DNA from: Nocardia carnea
GTDB lineage: Bacteria > Actinomycetota > Actinomycetes > Mycobacteriales > Mycobacteriaceae
NCBI RefSeq assembly: GCF_029869215.1
Contig: NZ_JARWPM010000376.1
Coordinates: 1-51,022, forward strand
Reading direction: 5' to 3'
Length of the DNA: 51,022 nucleotides
Shown: piece after piece, positions 8,010 through 16,411 of the stretch
Numbering within the stretch: position 1 is the first letter of the stretch
Layout: each line of letters begins with the position of its first letter
Notes under the pieces: model-generated
Database searches by the model: none
Told to the model about the DNA's origin: nothing
The model's input: the letters and a program-made list of their open reading frames with translations, nothing else
Program-made: the position numbers and the translations under genes

Positions 8010-8735
8010 ATGACGACGGTGGCAACGCGCACGGTCGAGTACCCGGCCGACGGCCTGACCATGGTCGGGCATCTCGCGCTTCCGGCTGGGGTCGATCGGC
8101 GGCCCGCGGTGTTGATCGGACCGGAGGGTCCGGGGCTCAACGACTTTCAGCGTCGTCGGGCCGACGCCTTGGCCGAGCTGGGGTACGTGGCATTCGCTTT
8201 CGACATCAACGGCGGGCGCTGGTTCGCCGACCCCGAGGAGATGCTGGCGCGCATCACGCCCTTGCTCGCCGACCCCGACCGGATGCGGGGCATCGGCCAC
8301 GCGGCGCTGGACGTGCTGCGCGCCGAGCCGCGAACCGACCCGGACCGGATCGCCGCCATCGGCTACGGCACCGGGGGCGCGATCGCGCTGGAGCTCGGGC
8401 GCGCCGGGGTCGGCCTGCGCGCGATCGGGACAATCAACGCGCTGACCACGGGCCGGCCGGGTGAAGCGGCGCGCATTCGCTGCCCGGTGTGGGCCGGTGT
8501 CGGGTCGGAAGATCCGATCATGCCGCCCGCGCAGCGAGACGCGTTCACCGCCGAGATGCAGGCCGCGGGCGTCGACTGGCGTCTGACGGTATACGGTGGG
8601 GCCTTGCACGCCTTCCACCATCCGCCGGTCGACCAGGCCGTGCTCCCCGGCGTCGGCTACCACCCGCAGCATGCGCAGCGAGCCTGGCGCGACATCGTCG
8701 ACCTACTCGCCGAGTGCATGCCCGTCACGAAGTGA
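8010..8735 (+). CDS. Dienelactone hydrolase-family protein, nucleophile Gly
   Basis: A 241-residue single-domain alpha/beta hydrolase of the dienelactone hydrolase family: VLIGPEGPGLNDF oxyanion region, FDINGGRWF, and late GSEDPIMP and GALHAFHHP segments giving the Asp and His. The nucleophile elbow, normally GYCxGG, reads GYGTGG, so the Cys/Ser is Gly. The Asp and His positions are kept. Either catalysis is lost or this subfamily uses another residue. ATG 8010 lacks a strong Shine-Dalgarno; earlier in-frame starts give a non-conserved extension. It converges with the LLM gene. Confidence 0.8.
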   Translation: MTTVATRTVEYPADGLTMVGHLALPAGVDRRPAVLIGPEGPGLNDFQRRRADALAELGYVAFAFDINGGRWFADPEEMLARITPLLADPDRMRGIGHAALDVLRAEPRTDPDRIAAIGYGTGGAIALELGRAGVGLRAIGTINALTTGRPGEAARIRCPVWAGVGSEDPIMPPAQRDAFTAEMQAAGVDWRLTVYGGALHAFHHPPVDQAVLPGVGYHPQHAQRAWRDIVDLLAECMPVTK

Positions 8736-8834
8736 TCCGGCCGGCAACCCGGTAGGCCGAGTGCTCCGCAACGCAGATGCCCCGGTCCGGGCGCCGAGGC
8801 GGGAGCCGTCTCGTATCGTCCTCTTACCTCGTGA

Positions 8835-9641
8835 CTACCGGCCGACGAGCTCGGCGACGGCCGGAGCAAGGCGGTCGGCGGAATCGGCGCCGAAAACGAA
8901 GTAGGAGAAGCCGCTCTGCTCCCTGCGGCGCTGGATTTCCTCGGCGGCGGCTGCCGGATCGTCCGGGAGGACGGTCATCGCGTCTGCGGCGCGCAGCGCA
9001 GCAGGGTCGGTATCGGGGCCCGTCATGTACGCAGCGACAGAGTCCCCGACCACCGGTACAGCCAGCGCGAGCTCGGCGTCGGCGCCCGCGCGGAACTCGC
9101 GCGCCATCCGCTCGACTTCGTGCCGCGGCTGAGCCCCCAACACGAAGGTGACCGTATCCGCGACCTCGGCCGCCAGCGCCTGGGCCTTCGGACCGAGTAC
9201 CGCCATGGCCACGGGCGTATGCCGATCCGGGCCGTCGAGGTCTCGCAACGTTTCAACCGTCTCCCGCACCTGTGCCAGCCGTTGGTACGGTGGCGGTACG
9301 GCAGGCATTCCTTTGTCGCGCAGCTCGTCCTCGATTCCGGGTCTGCCGGTGCCGATGCCCATCTCGAAACGGCCCTCGGTCAGCAGCGACAGCGAGTGCG
9401 CTTCCCATGCCGTCAACCACGCCGGGCGGAACGGGGAGGCGTACACCCAGGTGCCCACGCGCAGATCGGTCAGGGCAGCGGCGGTTGCCAGCATCGGGCC
9501 GGGTGCCGGTTGCGTCTGTGGGAAGTCGGGTACGAGCAGCGTCGAGTAGCCGTTGTCAGCACTGCGGCGTACGCGGTCACGCCACGTCGGCACGTCGGTG
9601 GTGAGCGGAGCAACAACCCCGAATCGGAACGGTCTCGTCAT
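8835..9641 (-). CDS. LLM-class F420-dependent oxidoreductase
   Basis: A 268-residue luciferase-like TIM-barrel oxidoreductase of the actinobacterial F420-dependent type (resembling the MSMEG_2516 group). Markers: FRFGVVAP at the N-terminus, LLVPDF, the LTEGRFEMGIGTGRPG block, and the PVAMAVLGPKAQALAAEVADTV cofactor-pocket segment. Members transfer hydride between reduced F420 (or FMN) and a small substrate that is unknown here. ATG 9641 follows CAGGAG. It is the fourth effector gene behind the shared ECF-type promoter and is divergent from the EACC1-caspase unit. Confidence 0.88.
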   Translation of the reverse strand: MTRPFRFGVVAPLTTDVPTWRDRVRRSADNGYSTLLVPDFPQTQPAPGPMLATAAALTDLRVGTWVYASPFRPAWLTAWEAHSLSLLTEGRFEMGIGTGRPGIEDELRDKGMPAVPPPYQRLAQVRETVETLRDLDGPDRHTPVAMAVLGPKAQALAAEVADTVTFVLGAQPRHEVERMAREFRAGADAELALAVPVVGDSVAAYMTGPDTDPAALRAADAMTVLPDDPAAAAEEIQRRREQSGFSYFVFGADSADRLAPAVAELVGR

Positions 9642-9678
9642 ATTCGGACTCCTGTCTTCCGGTCGGTCCAGAGGAACA

Positions 9679-9705
9679 GACGACGGCCCCGCCCGAAATT
9701 CATCG
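9679..9705 (-). promoter_or_regulatory. ECF-type promoter motif (copy 4 of 5)
   Basis: On the minus strand CGATGA (9705-9700), 16 bases, TCGTC (9683-9679), 38 bases before the ATG at 9641. The first ten bases (CGATGAATTT) are identical to copy 2. Confidence 0.65.
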
Positions 9706-9865
9706 GTGCGGCCCAGTTCGTATACACCCGGCTCTACCGGGGTCTTCCGGCGCAGACGCGTTGAGCCATTACTGTGCAGGTGGTTTCGGAAGTGATCCCG
9801 CGCCGTGCAATCCGTGGTCTGAGTAAAGTGATTCTGCGAGTGTGGGTGGCGGAAGGTGCTGAACG

Positions 9866-10237
9866 GTGAGCGATGTGCTTCTGGCGATAGACCCCGGGCG
9901 GGGACGAGGGGGTGATCGGCTGGACGAGCTCGTTGGCGAGTTGCAGGCCGATCTGGGCGAGATCAGGGGAGTGGCCGCTCGACGAGTGACGACGGCCGCA
10001 GAACCCGGGGAGAAGTCCGGCGCGGTGGAGCAACTCGGCCAGCTGCTGCTCACCGGCGGTGCCGTCGGAACGACAGCGTGGGCGATCCGCGATGTCCTGC
10101 TTCGGTTCATGGAACGGACCAAGGCGGAATCGGTCACGATCAAGAAGGGGGATCGGGAGATCACCATCGTCGCGCCGGATCGCGGTCAGGTCGATGCGAT
10201 CGTCGAGCAGGTCGACGCTCTGCTGCGTGATGACTAG
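9866..10237 (+). CDS. EACC1-like effector-associated protein
   Basis: A 123-residue protein. Its layout matches the effector-associated constant component 1 (EACC1) family: an N-terminal alpha/beta segment (DELVGELQADLGEIRGVAARRV), a Gly-rich hydrophobic helix (LGQLLLTGGAVGTTAWAIRDVLLRFM), and a terminal beta-hairpin then helix (VTIKKGDREITIVAPDRGQVDAIVEQVDALL). EACC1 is known as an invariant neighbour of protease effectors in NTPase-based conflict systems, which fits the overlapping caspase gene. GTG 9866 follows GGAAGG. It ends in TAG at 10235-10237, overlapping the next start by eight bases, so the two are translationally coupled. The role is unproven; it may hold the caspase inactive or link it to a sensor. 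Confidence 0.75.
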   Translation: MSDVLLAIDPGRGRGGDRLDELVGELQADLGEIRGVAARRVTTAAEPGEKSGAVEQLGQLLLTGGAVGTTAWAIRDVLLRFMERTKAESVTIKKGDREITIVAPDRGQVDAIVEQVDALLRDD

Positions 10238-13200
10238 TCCGGACGGCCGGCGACTCGCTCTCTTCGTAGCGAACGATACTTACCATTTCGATGGGTTGCC
10301 GCGGCTGTATGCACCGATTTCCGATGCCGAGCAGCTTCGGGAACTGTTGCGGGACCCTGAGATCGGTGAATTCCGGCCGACCGAGTTACTGGTGAACGAG
10401 TCCAAGGCGGAAATCGAGCGGAGCATCGAGCGGTTGTTCCGTGGGGCCGAACCGGAGGACGTCGTCCTGTTCTATTTCTCCGGTCACGGCCTGCGTACCC
10501 GGCAGAATCTGTATCTGGCCGCCGGGAACACCGATCCGCAGATGCCGAGCAGTACGGCTGTGTCGTCGGCATTCATCCGCGAGTTGATCCGGGAGTCAGC
10601 GGCGGCAGCCAAGATCATCATCCTGGATTGTTGTTACAGCGGAGCCTTTCTCGGCACCGAAGTGATGAAGTCGGTGGTGCCCACCATCGATGATGTTGCC
10701 CAGGATCTCGCGGCGGGCGACGGTATCTGCGTACTGACGGCGTCGAGCGGCGTGGAGACCGCCACCGAGCGCCGAGGTGGCGATTCGGCCCCGCTGTCGG
10801 AGTTCACCTCGGCGCTGATCAAAGGAATCGACACCGGTTTGGCGGATCGCGGCAGCGGAAAAATCGGCGTGCACGACCTGTGGGTGTATGCCAGCGAGGA
10901 GGTCCGGAGCCGGACCCAGCGGCAGACACCGAACCATTACGGAGTGTTCCGCGACGAGGTGCATATCGCCCGCGTCCGGCGGCGGTACTCCACTATCCTC
11001 GAGGTCGGTGACCGGGTGCAGCTCGGCACACTCGTCGGCCGGCTCGAACAGGACTCGATCGGCGGATTGCGTGCGGCCAATTGGTGGGGTACGGGGAAAT
11101 TGAAGGTCCCCGTGGGGCAGGAGCGGCGCACCGACGGAGTTTCCGGCGAAACGGTGTGGCTGGATTTGGCCGGTGCGGACCGGAACCTGGTCATCGTCGG
11201 CCGTGCAGGCTCTGGAAAGAGCACATTCTTGCGTACGCTCGCAGGGGCCCTGGCCTTGACCCATTCATGGGACGAGGCGACGTTGTTTGTGCTGGAATCC
11301 GGTAACCGGTTGGGTTCGATGAGCGCATTGCCGCATATTGCGAGCGCGGTAGGCGATGACGAGCCCGCGGATGTGGAGGCCGTTCTCGACCGGATCGCCG
11401 GCGAGATCCGCCGCCGCAGGAACATATACCGGAAACACAGTATTGATTCGCCGGCGAGTCTGCGGGCCGTGCGTTCCACGCTTGCCGAGCCTGTTCCCGA
11501 TATCTTCCTGTTCATCGACAGGCTGGAGGATTTCCGCGAGCACATCGCGGAATTCGATCGCCGAGTCCGGCATCTCGCGAGTGCGGGACCCGAGTATGCC
11601 GTGCATACGGTGGTGACCGCACGCGACTGGACCGAGGTACCCGTTGAACTGGCCGACCTGTTCTCGGCGCATATCGAACTGCGTTTGAATCGCCCGGCGG
11701 ACTCTCGGCAGCATCCGGAGCGCGCCGCTCGCCTCCCGGACGGGCCCGGCTGGGCATTGTTCCGGCAGCGGCCCTTTCGCATAGCCATGCCCGATCTGCG
11801 GGAGTTGGACCCCGAGCTGCCGGCCCTGTCGGAGATATCCGATGGGGCGGCGGAATTGGTCGAACGGGTCCGGGGGCATCGCCAGGTGCCGTACTTGTCC
11901 GATGCGCAGTACCCTCGCGTCGACGCCGAGGTCGACTTCGCCGAATTGCTCGGACTGGTCTCGGGTAATGATCTCGATATCACCGTGCGGTGGCAGCCCA
12001 GGACGGGGCGCGACCGATTGCGCGTACCGATCGGTGTGACCCCCACCGGCAATATCGTCGAACTGGATCTCAAAGAAGCGGCCGAAGGAGGAATGGGGCC
12101 GCACGGGATGTGTATCGGTGCGACGGGTTCCGGTAAGTCCGAACTGCTGCGCACGCTGGTGCTCGCACTGGTGACCACTCATTCGCCGGAGGCGCTGAAC
12201 CTGGTGCTGGTCGATTTCAAGGGCGGTGCGACATTCCTCGGCCTGGACTCACTGCCCCACGTTTCCGCGGTGATCTCGAATGTGGAAGAAGAGCTCGCGC
12301 TGATCGACCGCCTGAAAGATGCCCTGGCCGGGGAGTTGAACCGCCGGCAGGAACTGTTGCGCTCCGCCGGTCGATACGCCAATGCCGCCGACTACGAGCG
12401 GGCCAGGGTCGCGGGCGCTCCGCTCGAACCGCTGCCCGCACTGCTCGTCGTCATCGACGAGTTCTCCGAGCTGCTGGTACAGAAACCTGATTTTGTCGAA
12501 TCGCTCGTGATGATCGGCCGGCTCGGCCGGTCGTTGCACGTGCATCTCCTGCTGGTTTCGCAGCGGCTCGAGGAGGGCAAGCTGCGCGGACTGGAGTCGC
12601 ACCTGTTCTACCGAATCGGTCTGCGTACGTTCTCGGCCAACGAGTCCCGCGCCGTCCTGGGCACCCCAGACGCCTATCAGCTGCCCGGCATTCCCGGCTC
12701 CGGCTACCTCAGGGCCGATACCGGCGAGTTGATACGGTTCAAAGCCGCGTATGTGAGTGGGCCGGAGCGGCTCACCCCGGGCTCGGACACCGGGAGCTTC
12801 GAGCAACGATCGGTGCTGGACGCCATTGTCGCCCGAATACCGCGACATGACGGGCCGTCGCATCAGCTGTGGCTGCCGCCGCTGGACGAGTCCCCGACGG
12901 TGGATATGTTGCTGCCCGATCCGGAACACTCCCCGTGGGCGAACCGGCACGATCAGGTGTGGATACCGATCGGCGTGATCGACAAGCCGTACGAGCACCG
13001 CCGTGATGTGCTGACCCTCGACCTGTCGGGGGCACGGGGCAATATCGCGGTGGTGGGCGGTCCGCAGTCGGGTAAGTCGACCGCCCTGCATACGATCGTC
13101 ATAGCGGCCGCGGCTCGCTATACCCCCGAACAGGTGCAGTTCTACTGCCTGGACTTCGGCGGCGGCACCATGGCCGGGCTGGCCGGGATACCGCACGTCG

Positions 13201-14549
13201 GTTTCGTGGCCGACCGCCGCGACTCCGACCGGGTGCGCCGGACGATCGCCGCATTGACGACGCTGCTGCGGCAGCGCAGCGAACGCTTTATCGAACTCGG
13301 CATCGACTCGATGGCAGAGTTCCGGCGGCGCAATATCGCCGCCCTCGAAGCCGGCGCTGCGCCGGTCGATCAATTCGGTGACGTGTTTCTGGTGGTCGAC
13401 GGCTGGCGGACAGTCCGCGACGAGTACGAACTGCTGGAATCGCAGATCACAGCGCTTGCCGGACAGGGTTTGCCGGTGGGTATCCACGTGATCATTTCGG
13501 CCACCCGGTGGGCCGAGATCCGGCCGGCGATGAAGGACCGCCTCGGCACCCGGCTGGAATTGCGGCTCGCCGACCCGTCCGACTCGGACATGGGCAGGCG
13601 TATCGCCCATCAGGTGCCTGCCGACCGGCCCGGTCGTGGTGTCACCGTGGAGCAACTGCACATACTGGTGGCGCTCCCGCGGTTGGATTCCGACTCGGAC
13701 CCGGGCACCGTAACCACCGGGATGGCCCGCGGTGCCGAGATGCTACGTGACCGCTACGGCAACCGCCGTGCCCCCGAGGTCCGCTTGCTGCCCGCGCATC
13801 TCCCGCGCGAGCAGGCCCTCACGGCGGCCCGCGATCTCGGCATCCGATTCGGGAGGGCCAAAGTGGTGGTCGGCCTCGGTGAATCCGAGTTGCAGCCCGT
13901 TCTCCTCGATTTCGAGGCCGAATCACATTTCATGGCCTTCGGCGATGCGGGTTGCGGCAAGACGACGCTGCTGCGCACTATCGTGACCGGTATTACGGAA
14001 TCCAACGCGCAGCGTGACGCCGCGCTCATCCTGGTCGACTTCCGGCGCACCCTGCTGGGCGCCGTCGCCCCGGAGCGGCTCGCCGCCTACGCGACCGGTG
14101 CCGAGGGTCTCAAGACCAATATGCGCGATCTGGCGTCTCTACTGCAATCGCGGCTGCCCGGTCCGCAAATCACCCCGCAAGAGCTACGCGAGCGCAGCTG
14201 GTGGCGCGGGCCGGAGATCTACGTCGTAGTCGACGACTACGACCTGGTGGTGGCCAGTGGCGACAATCCGCTGGCTCCCGTGCTGGAGTACCTACCGCAG
14301 GCCCGCGATGTCGGGATGCACCTGATCGTCGCGCGTCGGATCGGTGGGGTCGCGCGTGCCCTCTACGATCCGATTCTCGGTGCGTTGAAGAATCTCGCGG
14401 CGGAAACACTGATCATGAGCGGCTCCCGCGACGAGGGAATCGTGATGGGTGATGTCCGGCCGGCAAAACTACCTCCAGGTCGAGGAATCCTCGTTTCTCG
14501 CAGGCGGGAACAAGAAATGGTGCAGATCGCCCAGACGCCGGCCGATTAG
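10230..14549 (+). CDS. Caspase fused to four EccC/FtsK-type ATPase modules
   Basis: A 1439-residue protein with no membrane segment. Residues 1-250 are a caspase-fold peptidase with its dyad intact: His86 in YFSGHG and Cys135 in LDCCYSG. Four FtsK/SpoIIIE-like modules follow. Module 1 has Walker A GRAGSGKST (324-332) and Walker B ending FLFID430 then Arg. Module 2 has GATGSGKSE (630-638) and VVIDE (740-744), the only one with the catalytic Glu. Module 3 has GGPQSGKST (943-951) and VVD1057. Module 4 has GDAGCGKTT (1238-1246) and VVVDD (1332-1336). Modules 2-4 closely follow D1-D3 of EccC, the type VII secretion motor (LDLKEAAEGGMGPHG and YCLDFGGG are near-identical to EccC), but the EccC membrane anchor is replaced by the caspase. 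Start ATG 10230 is chosen from the overlap with the EACC1 gene. Likely role: an NTP-driven protease of a conflict or cell-death system; target and trigger are unknown. Confidence 0.88.
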   Translation: MTSPDGRRLALFVANDTYHFDGLPRLYAPISDAEQLRELLRDPEIGEFRPTELLVNESKAEIERSIERLFRGAEPEDVVLFYFSGHGLRTRQNLYLAAGNTDPQMPSSTAVSSAFIRELIRESAAAAKIIILDCCYSGAFLGTEVMKSVVPTIDDVAQDLAAGDGICVLTASSGVETATERRGGDSAPLSEFTSALIKGIDTGLADRGSGKIGVHDLWVYASEEVRSRTQRQTPNHYGVFRDEVHIARVRRRYSTILEVGDRVQLGTLVGRLEQDSIGGLRAANWWGTGKLKVPVGQERRTDGVSGETVWLDLAGADRNLVIVGRAGSGKSTFLRTLAGALALTHSWDEATLFVLESGNRLGSMSALPHIASAVGDDEPADVEAVLDRIAGEIRRRRNIYRKHSIDSPASLRAVRSTLAEPVPDIFLFIDRLEDFREHIAEFDRRVRHLASAGPEYAVHTVVTARDWTEVPVELADLFSAHIELRLNRPADSRQHPERAARLPDGPGWALFRQRPFRIAMPDLRELDPELPALSEISDGAAELVERVRGHRQVPYLSDAQYPRVDAEVDFAELLGLVSGNDLDITVRWQPRTGRDRLRVPIGVTPTGNIVELDLKEAAEGGMGPHGMCIGATGSGKSELLRTLVLALVTTHSPEALNLVLVDFKGGATFLGLDSLPHVSAVISNVEEELALIDRLKDALAGELNRRQELLRSAGRYANAADYERARVAGAPLEPLPALLVVIDEFSELLVQKPDFVESLVMIGRLGRSLHVHLLLVSQRLEEGKLRGLESHLFYRIGLRTFSANESRAVLGTPDAYQLPGIPGSGYLRADTGELIRFKAAYVSGPERLTPGSDTGSFEQRSVLDAIVARIPRHDGPSHQLWLPPLDESPTVDMLLPDPEHSPWANRHDQVWIPIGVIDKPYEHRRDVLTLDLSGARGNIAVVGGPQSGKSTALHTIVIAAAARYTPEQVQFYCLDFGGGTMAGLAGIPHVGFVADRRDSDRVRRTIAALTTLLRQRSERFIELGIDSMAEFRRRNIAALEAGAAPVDQFGDVFLVVDGWRTVRDEYELLESQITALAGQGLPVGIHVIISATRWAEIRPAMKDRLGTRLELRLADPSDSDMGRRIAHQVPADRPGRGVTVEQLHILVALPRLDSDSDPGTVTTGMARGAEMLRDRYGNRRAPEVRLLPAHLPREQALTAARDLGIRFGRAKVVVGLGESELQPVLLDFEAESHFMAFGDAGCGKTTLLRTIVTGITESNAQRDAALILVDFRRTLLGAVAPERLAAYATGAEGLKTNMRDLASLLQSRLPGPQITPQELRERSWWRGPEIYVVVDDYDLVVASGDNPLAPVLEYLPQARDVGMHLIVARRIGGVARALYDPILGALKNLAAETLIMSGSRDEGIVMGDVRPAKLPPGRGILVSRRREQEMVQIAQTPAD

Positions 14550-14598
14550 CGCGCCGTACCCGCAGCGACCGCAGGGCCGGCCTGTACCCCGGGCGAGT

Positions 14599-15618
14599 TC
14601 AGCCGTCGAGGAAACGCAGTAGTTCCGTCGTGACGAACCGTGGGTTCTCCTCGATGAGCCAGTGCCCGGCGTTCGGAACGTCGATTGCCCGGACGATATC
14701 GGCTATCCGCGGGGCCACGGTGGCACGGACCGGATCGAGCTGTCCGTAGGCGGTCAGCAGCAGAGTCGGGACCCGGACAGGTGGCGCCACGACGGTGGTG
14801 TGGACGTCCACGTCCAGGCTGCGGTACAGCTCGAAACCGCCGGTCAGTGCCTCGGGGCGGGCGTATGTCCGGGCGTACTCGTCGATCTCGGCCGCGGTGA
14901 ACGGCGAGCGGGTCGACGTACCGCCGAAAGCTGTTCCACCGAAGGCGACCTGGGGGTAGAACAGGGCAAGGTATTCGCGGACGTCGTCGCCCACCACTGC
15001 CTCGGGAACCCGCCGCTGGGAATGGAAGGCGATATGCCAGCTCAGTGTCCGATAGGTGGCGGCATCGATCGCCGGGCCGGGTAGCGGGAGGTCGAAGTAG
15101 CCGAGTCGTGCGGTGTCGTCCGGGAACTGGGCGGCGTACTGGAACGCCACCGCGGAACCGAAATCGTGTCCCACGACGCGCGCGTCGCGCACCCCGAGCC
15201 GCTCGGCGATCAAGGTGTGGATGTACCGGGCGAGGGTGGCTTTGTCGTAGCCGGTCGGCGACCCGGTGCTGTCACCCAGCCCGGGAAGGTCGACGGCGTA
15301 GACGGTGTGGTGCTCGGCGAGTTCGGGCATGATCGGCCACCAGCCGTACCAGGTCTGCGGCCAACCGTGGATCAATACCACCGGTGTACCGCTGCCGCCG
15401 GTCACGTAGTGCATGCGGACGCCGTCGATATCGGCGAATTCGTGGCGGAAGGTGCCTTCGAAGTCGGGGTCTTCGTGAGTGGCCGCGGCGTATGGGGGAA
15501 TCTCGGCGGCGGTCGGCGCGCCGCATGCCGCAGTGAAGATTGTGAGCAGGCAGGCGATCGCGGCGGCCGCCGCCATGCGCAGTGCCTGACGCGCCGGTGG
15601 CCGGGTTGCGGTGGTCAT
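14599..15618 (-). CDS. Lipoprotein epoxide hydrolase-like alpha/beta hydrolase
   Basis: A 339-residue protein that begins with a lipoprotein signal peptide (lipobox FTAAC, Cys32), so it is probably anchored outside the membrane. The rest is an epoxide hydrolase/haloalkane dehalogenase-type fold: HGWP oxyanion motif (84-87), nucleophile Asp152 in GHDFG, and His319 in NAGHW. An Asp nucleophile indicates epoxide or halide hydrolysis rather than ester cleavage. An exported, lipid-anchored epoxide hydrolase is uncommon, since most bacterial members are cytoplasmic. ATG 15618 is divergent from the XRE-cupin regulator 116 bases away, which is a plausible controller. Confidence 0.85.
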   Translation of the reverse strand: MTTATRPPARQALRMAAAAAIACLLTIFTAACGAPTAAEIPPYAAATHEDPDFEGTFRHEFADIDGVRMHYVTGGSGTPVVLIHGWPQTWYGWWPIMPELAEHHTVYAVDLPGLGDSTGSPTGYDKATLARYIHTLIAERLGVRDARVVGHDFGSAVAFQYAAQFPDDTARLGYFDLPLPGPAIDAATYRTLSWHIAFHSQRRVPEAVVGDDVREYLALFYPQVAFGGTAFGGTSTRSPFTAAEIDEYARTYARPEALTGGFELYRSLDVDVHTTVVAPPVRVPTLLLTAYGQLDPVRATVAPRIADIVRAIDVPNAGHWLIEENPRFVTTELLRFLDG

Positions 15619-15708
15619 CGTGGTCCGTTCTGTACAGGTGAAACCATCGAAGCCCCTGGTAACGGGGCCGGTTCAGTCTCACCGATCACGTCGCCATCTG
15701 GCACGAAG

Positions 15709-15727
15709 TCTTGCGGTTACGGCAAGA
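15709..15727. promoter_or_regulatory. Candidate operator before the XRE-cupin gene
   Basis: Six-base arms TCTTGC (15709-15714) and GCAAGA (15722-15727) flank a 7-base centre, ending eight bases before the start codon. The position suits autorepression or attenuation of the regulator; it is weak evidence on its own. Confidence 0.35.
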
Positions 15728-15734
15728 TGCCCGG

Positions 15735-16334
15735 ATGGACCGGGAAACGGAAGAAGTACTCGATGTGGTGGGCCCGCGGTTACGCGCGCTGCGCCGTGAC
15801 CGCGGAATCACCCTCGCCGACCTGACGGAAAAGACCGGAATCTCCGAGAGCACGCTGTCCCGGCTGGAGAGCGGGCAACGCCGTGCCAGTCTGGAATTGC
15901 TGCTACCGCTGGCGCGTACCTACGATGTTCCACTCGACGATCTCGTGGGTGCCCCGCGCACCGGCGATCCCCGGATCCACCTGAAGCCGATCCACCGATC
16001 CGGAATGGTGTACATCCCGCTCACCCGGCGTCCGGGCGGGGTGCAGGCGTTCAAGATGATGATTCCGGCCCGGTCGCAACCGCTGGAGCCCACACCGCAG
16101 ACGCACGACGGCTTCGAATGGCTGTACGTCCTCAACGGGCGTCTGCGGCTGGTCCTGGGTGACCGTGACATGACGTTGCCGGCCGGGGAGGCCGCCGAAT
16201 TCGATACATCCCTGCCCCACTGGCTGGGCGGCGCCGACGGGGGTGCAGTCGAGTTGCTGATCCTGTTCGGCCCGCACGGCACGCGCGCACATGTGCGCCC
16301 CGGCTCGCAGCGGTCACCGGACGACGCGCAATAG
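15735..16334 (+). CDS. XRE-family regulator with cupin domain
   Basis: A 199-residue two-domain regulator. Residues ~10-70 form an XRE helix-turn-helix (LRALRRDRGITLADLTEKTG then SESTLSRLESG), and residues ~100-190 form a small cupin (HDGFEWLYVLNGRLRLVLGD then LPAGEAAEFDTSLPHWLGG) that senses a small ligand. The cupin keeps one His/Glu set, so metal binding is possible. ATG 15735 is preferred to an ATG eight codons upstream, because homologues begin just before the helix-turn-helix. An inverted repeat (TCTTGC...GCAAGA, 15709-15727) lies directly before the start and could be its own operator. Confidence 0.88.
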   Translation: MDRETEEVLDVVGPRLRALRRDRGITLADLTEKTGISESTLSRLESGQRRASLELLLPLARTYDVPLDDLVGAPRTGDPRIHLKPIHRSGMVYIPLTRRPGGVQAFKMMIPARSQPLEPTPQTHDGFEWLYVLNGRLRLVLGDRDMTLPAGEAAEFDTSLPHWLGGADGGAVELLILFGPHGTRAHVRPGSQRSPDDAQ

Positions 16335-16411
16335 AACTCCGGTCTCGGAGCTCAGGGCCGCCACAAACCTGCCGCGGCGGCAGGATTGCGGGAGATCCGG
16401 TGGTGAACCGG

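Noticed and set aside
9760..9865. A sigma-70-type promoter before the EACC1 gene (TAAAGT near 9824)
   Set aside because: No acceptable -35 box lies 16-19 bases upstream; not strong enough to annotate.
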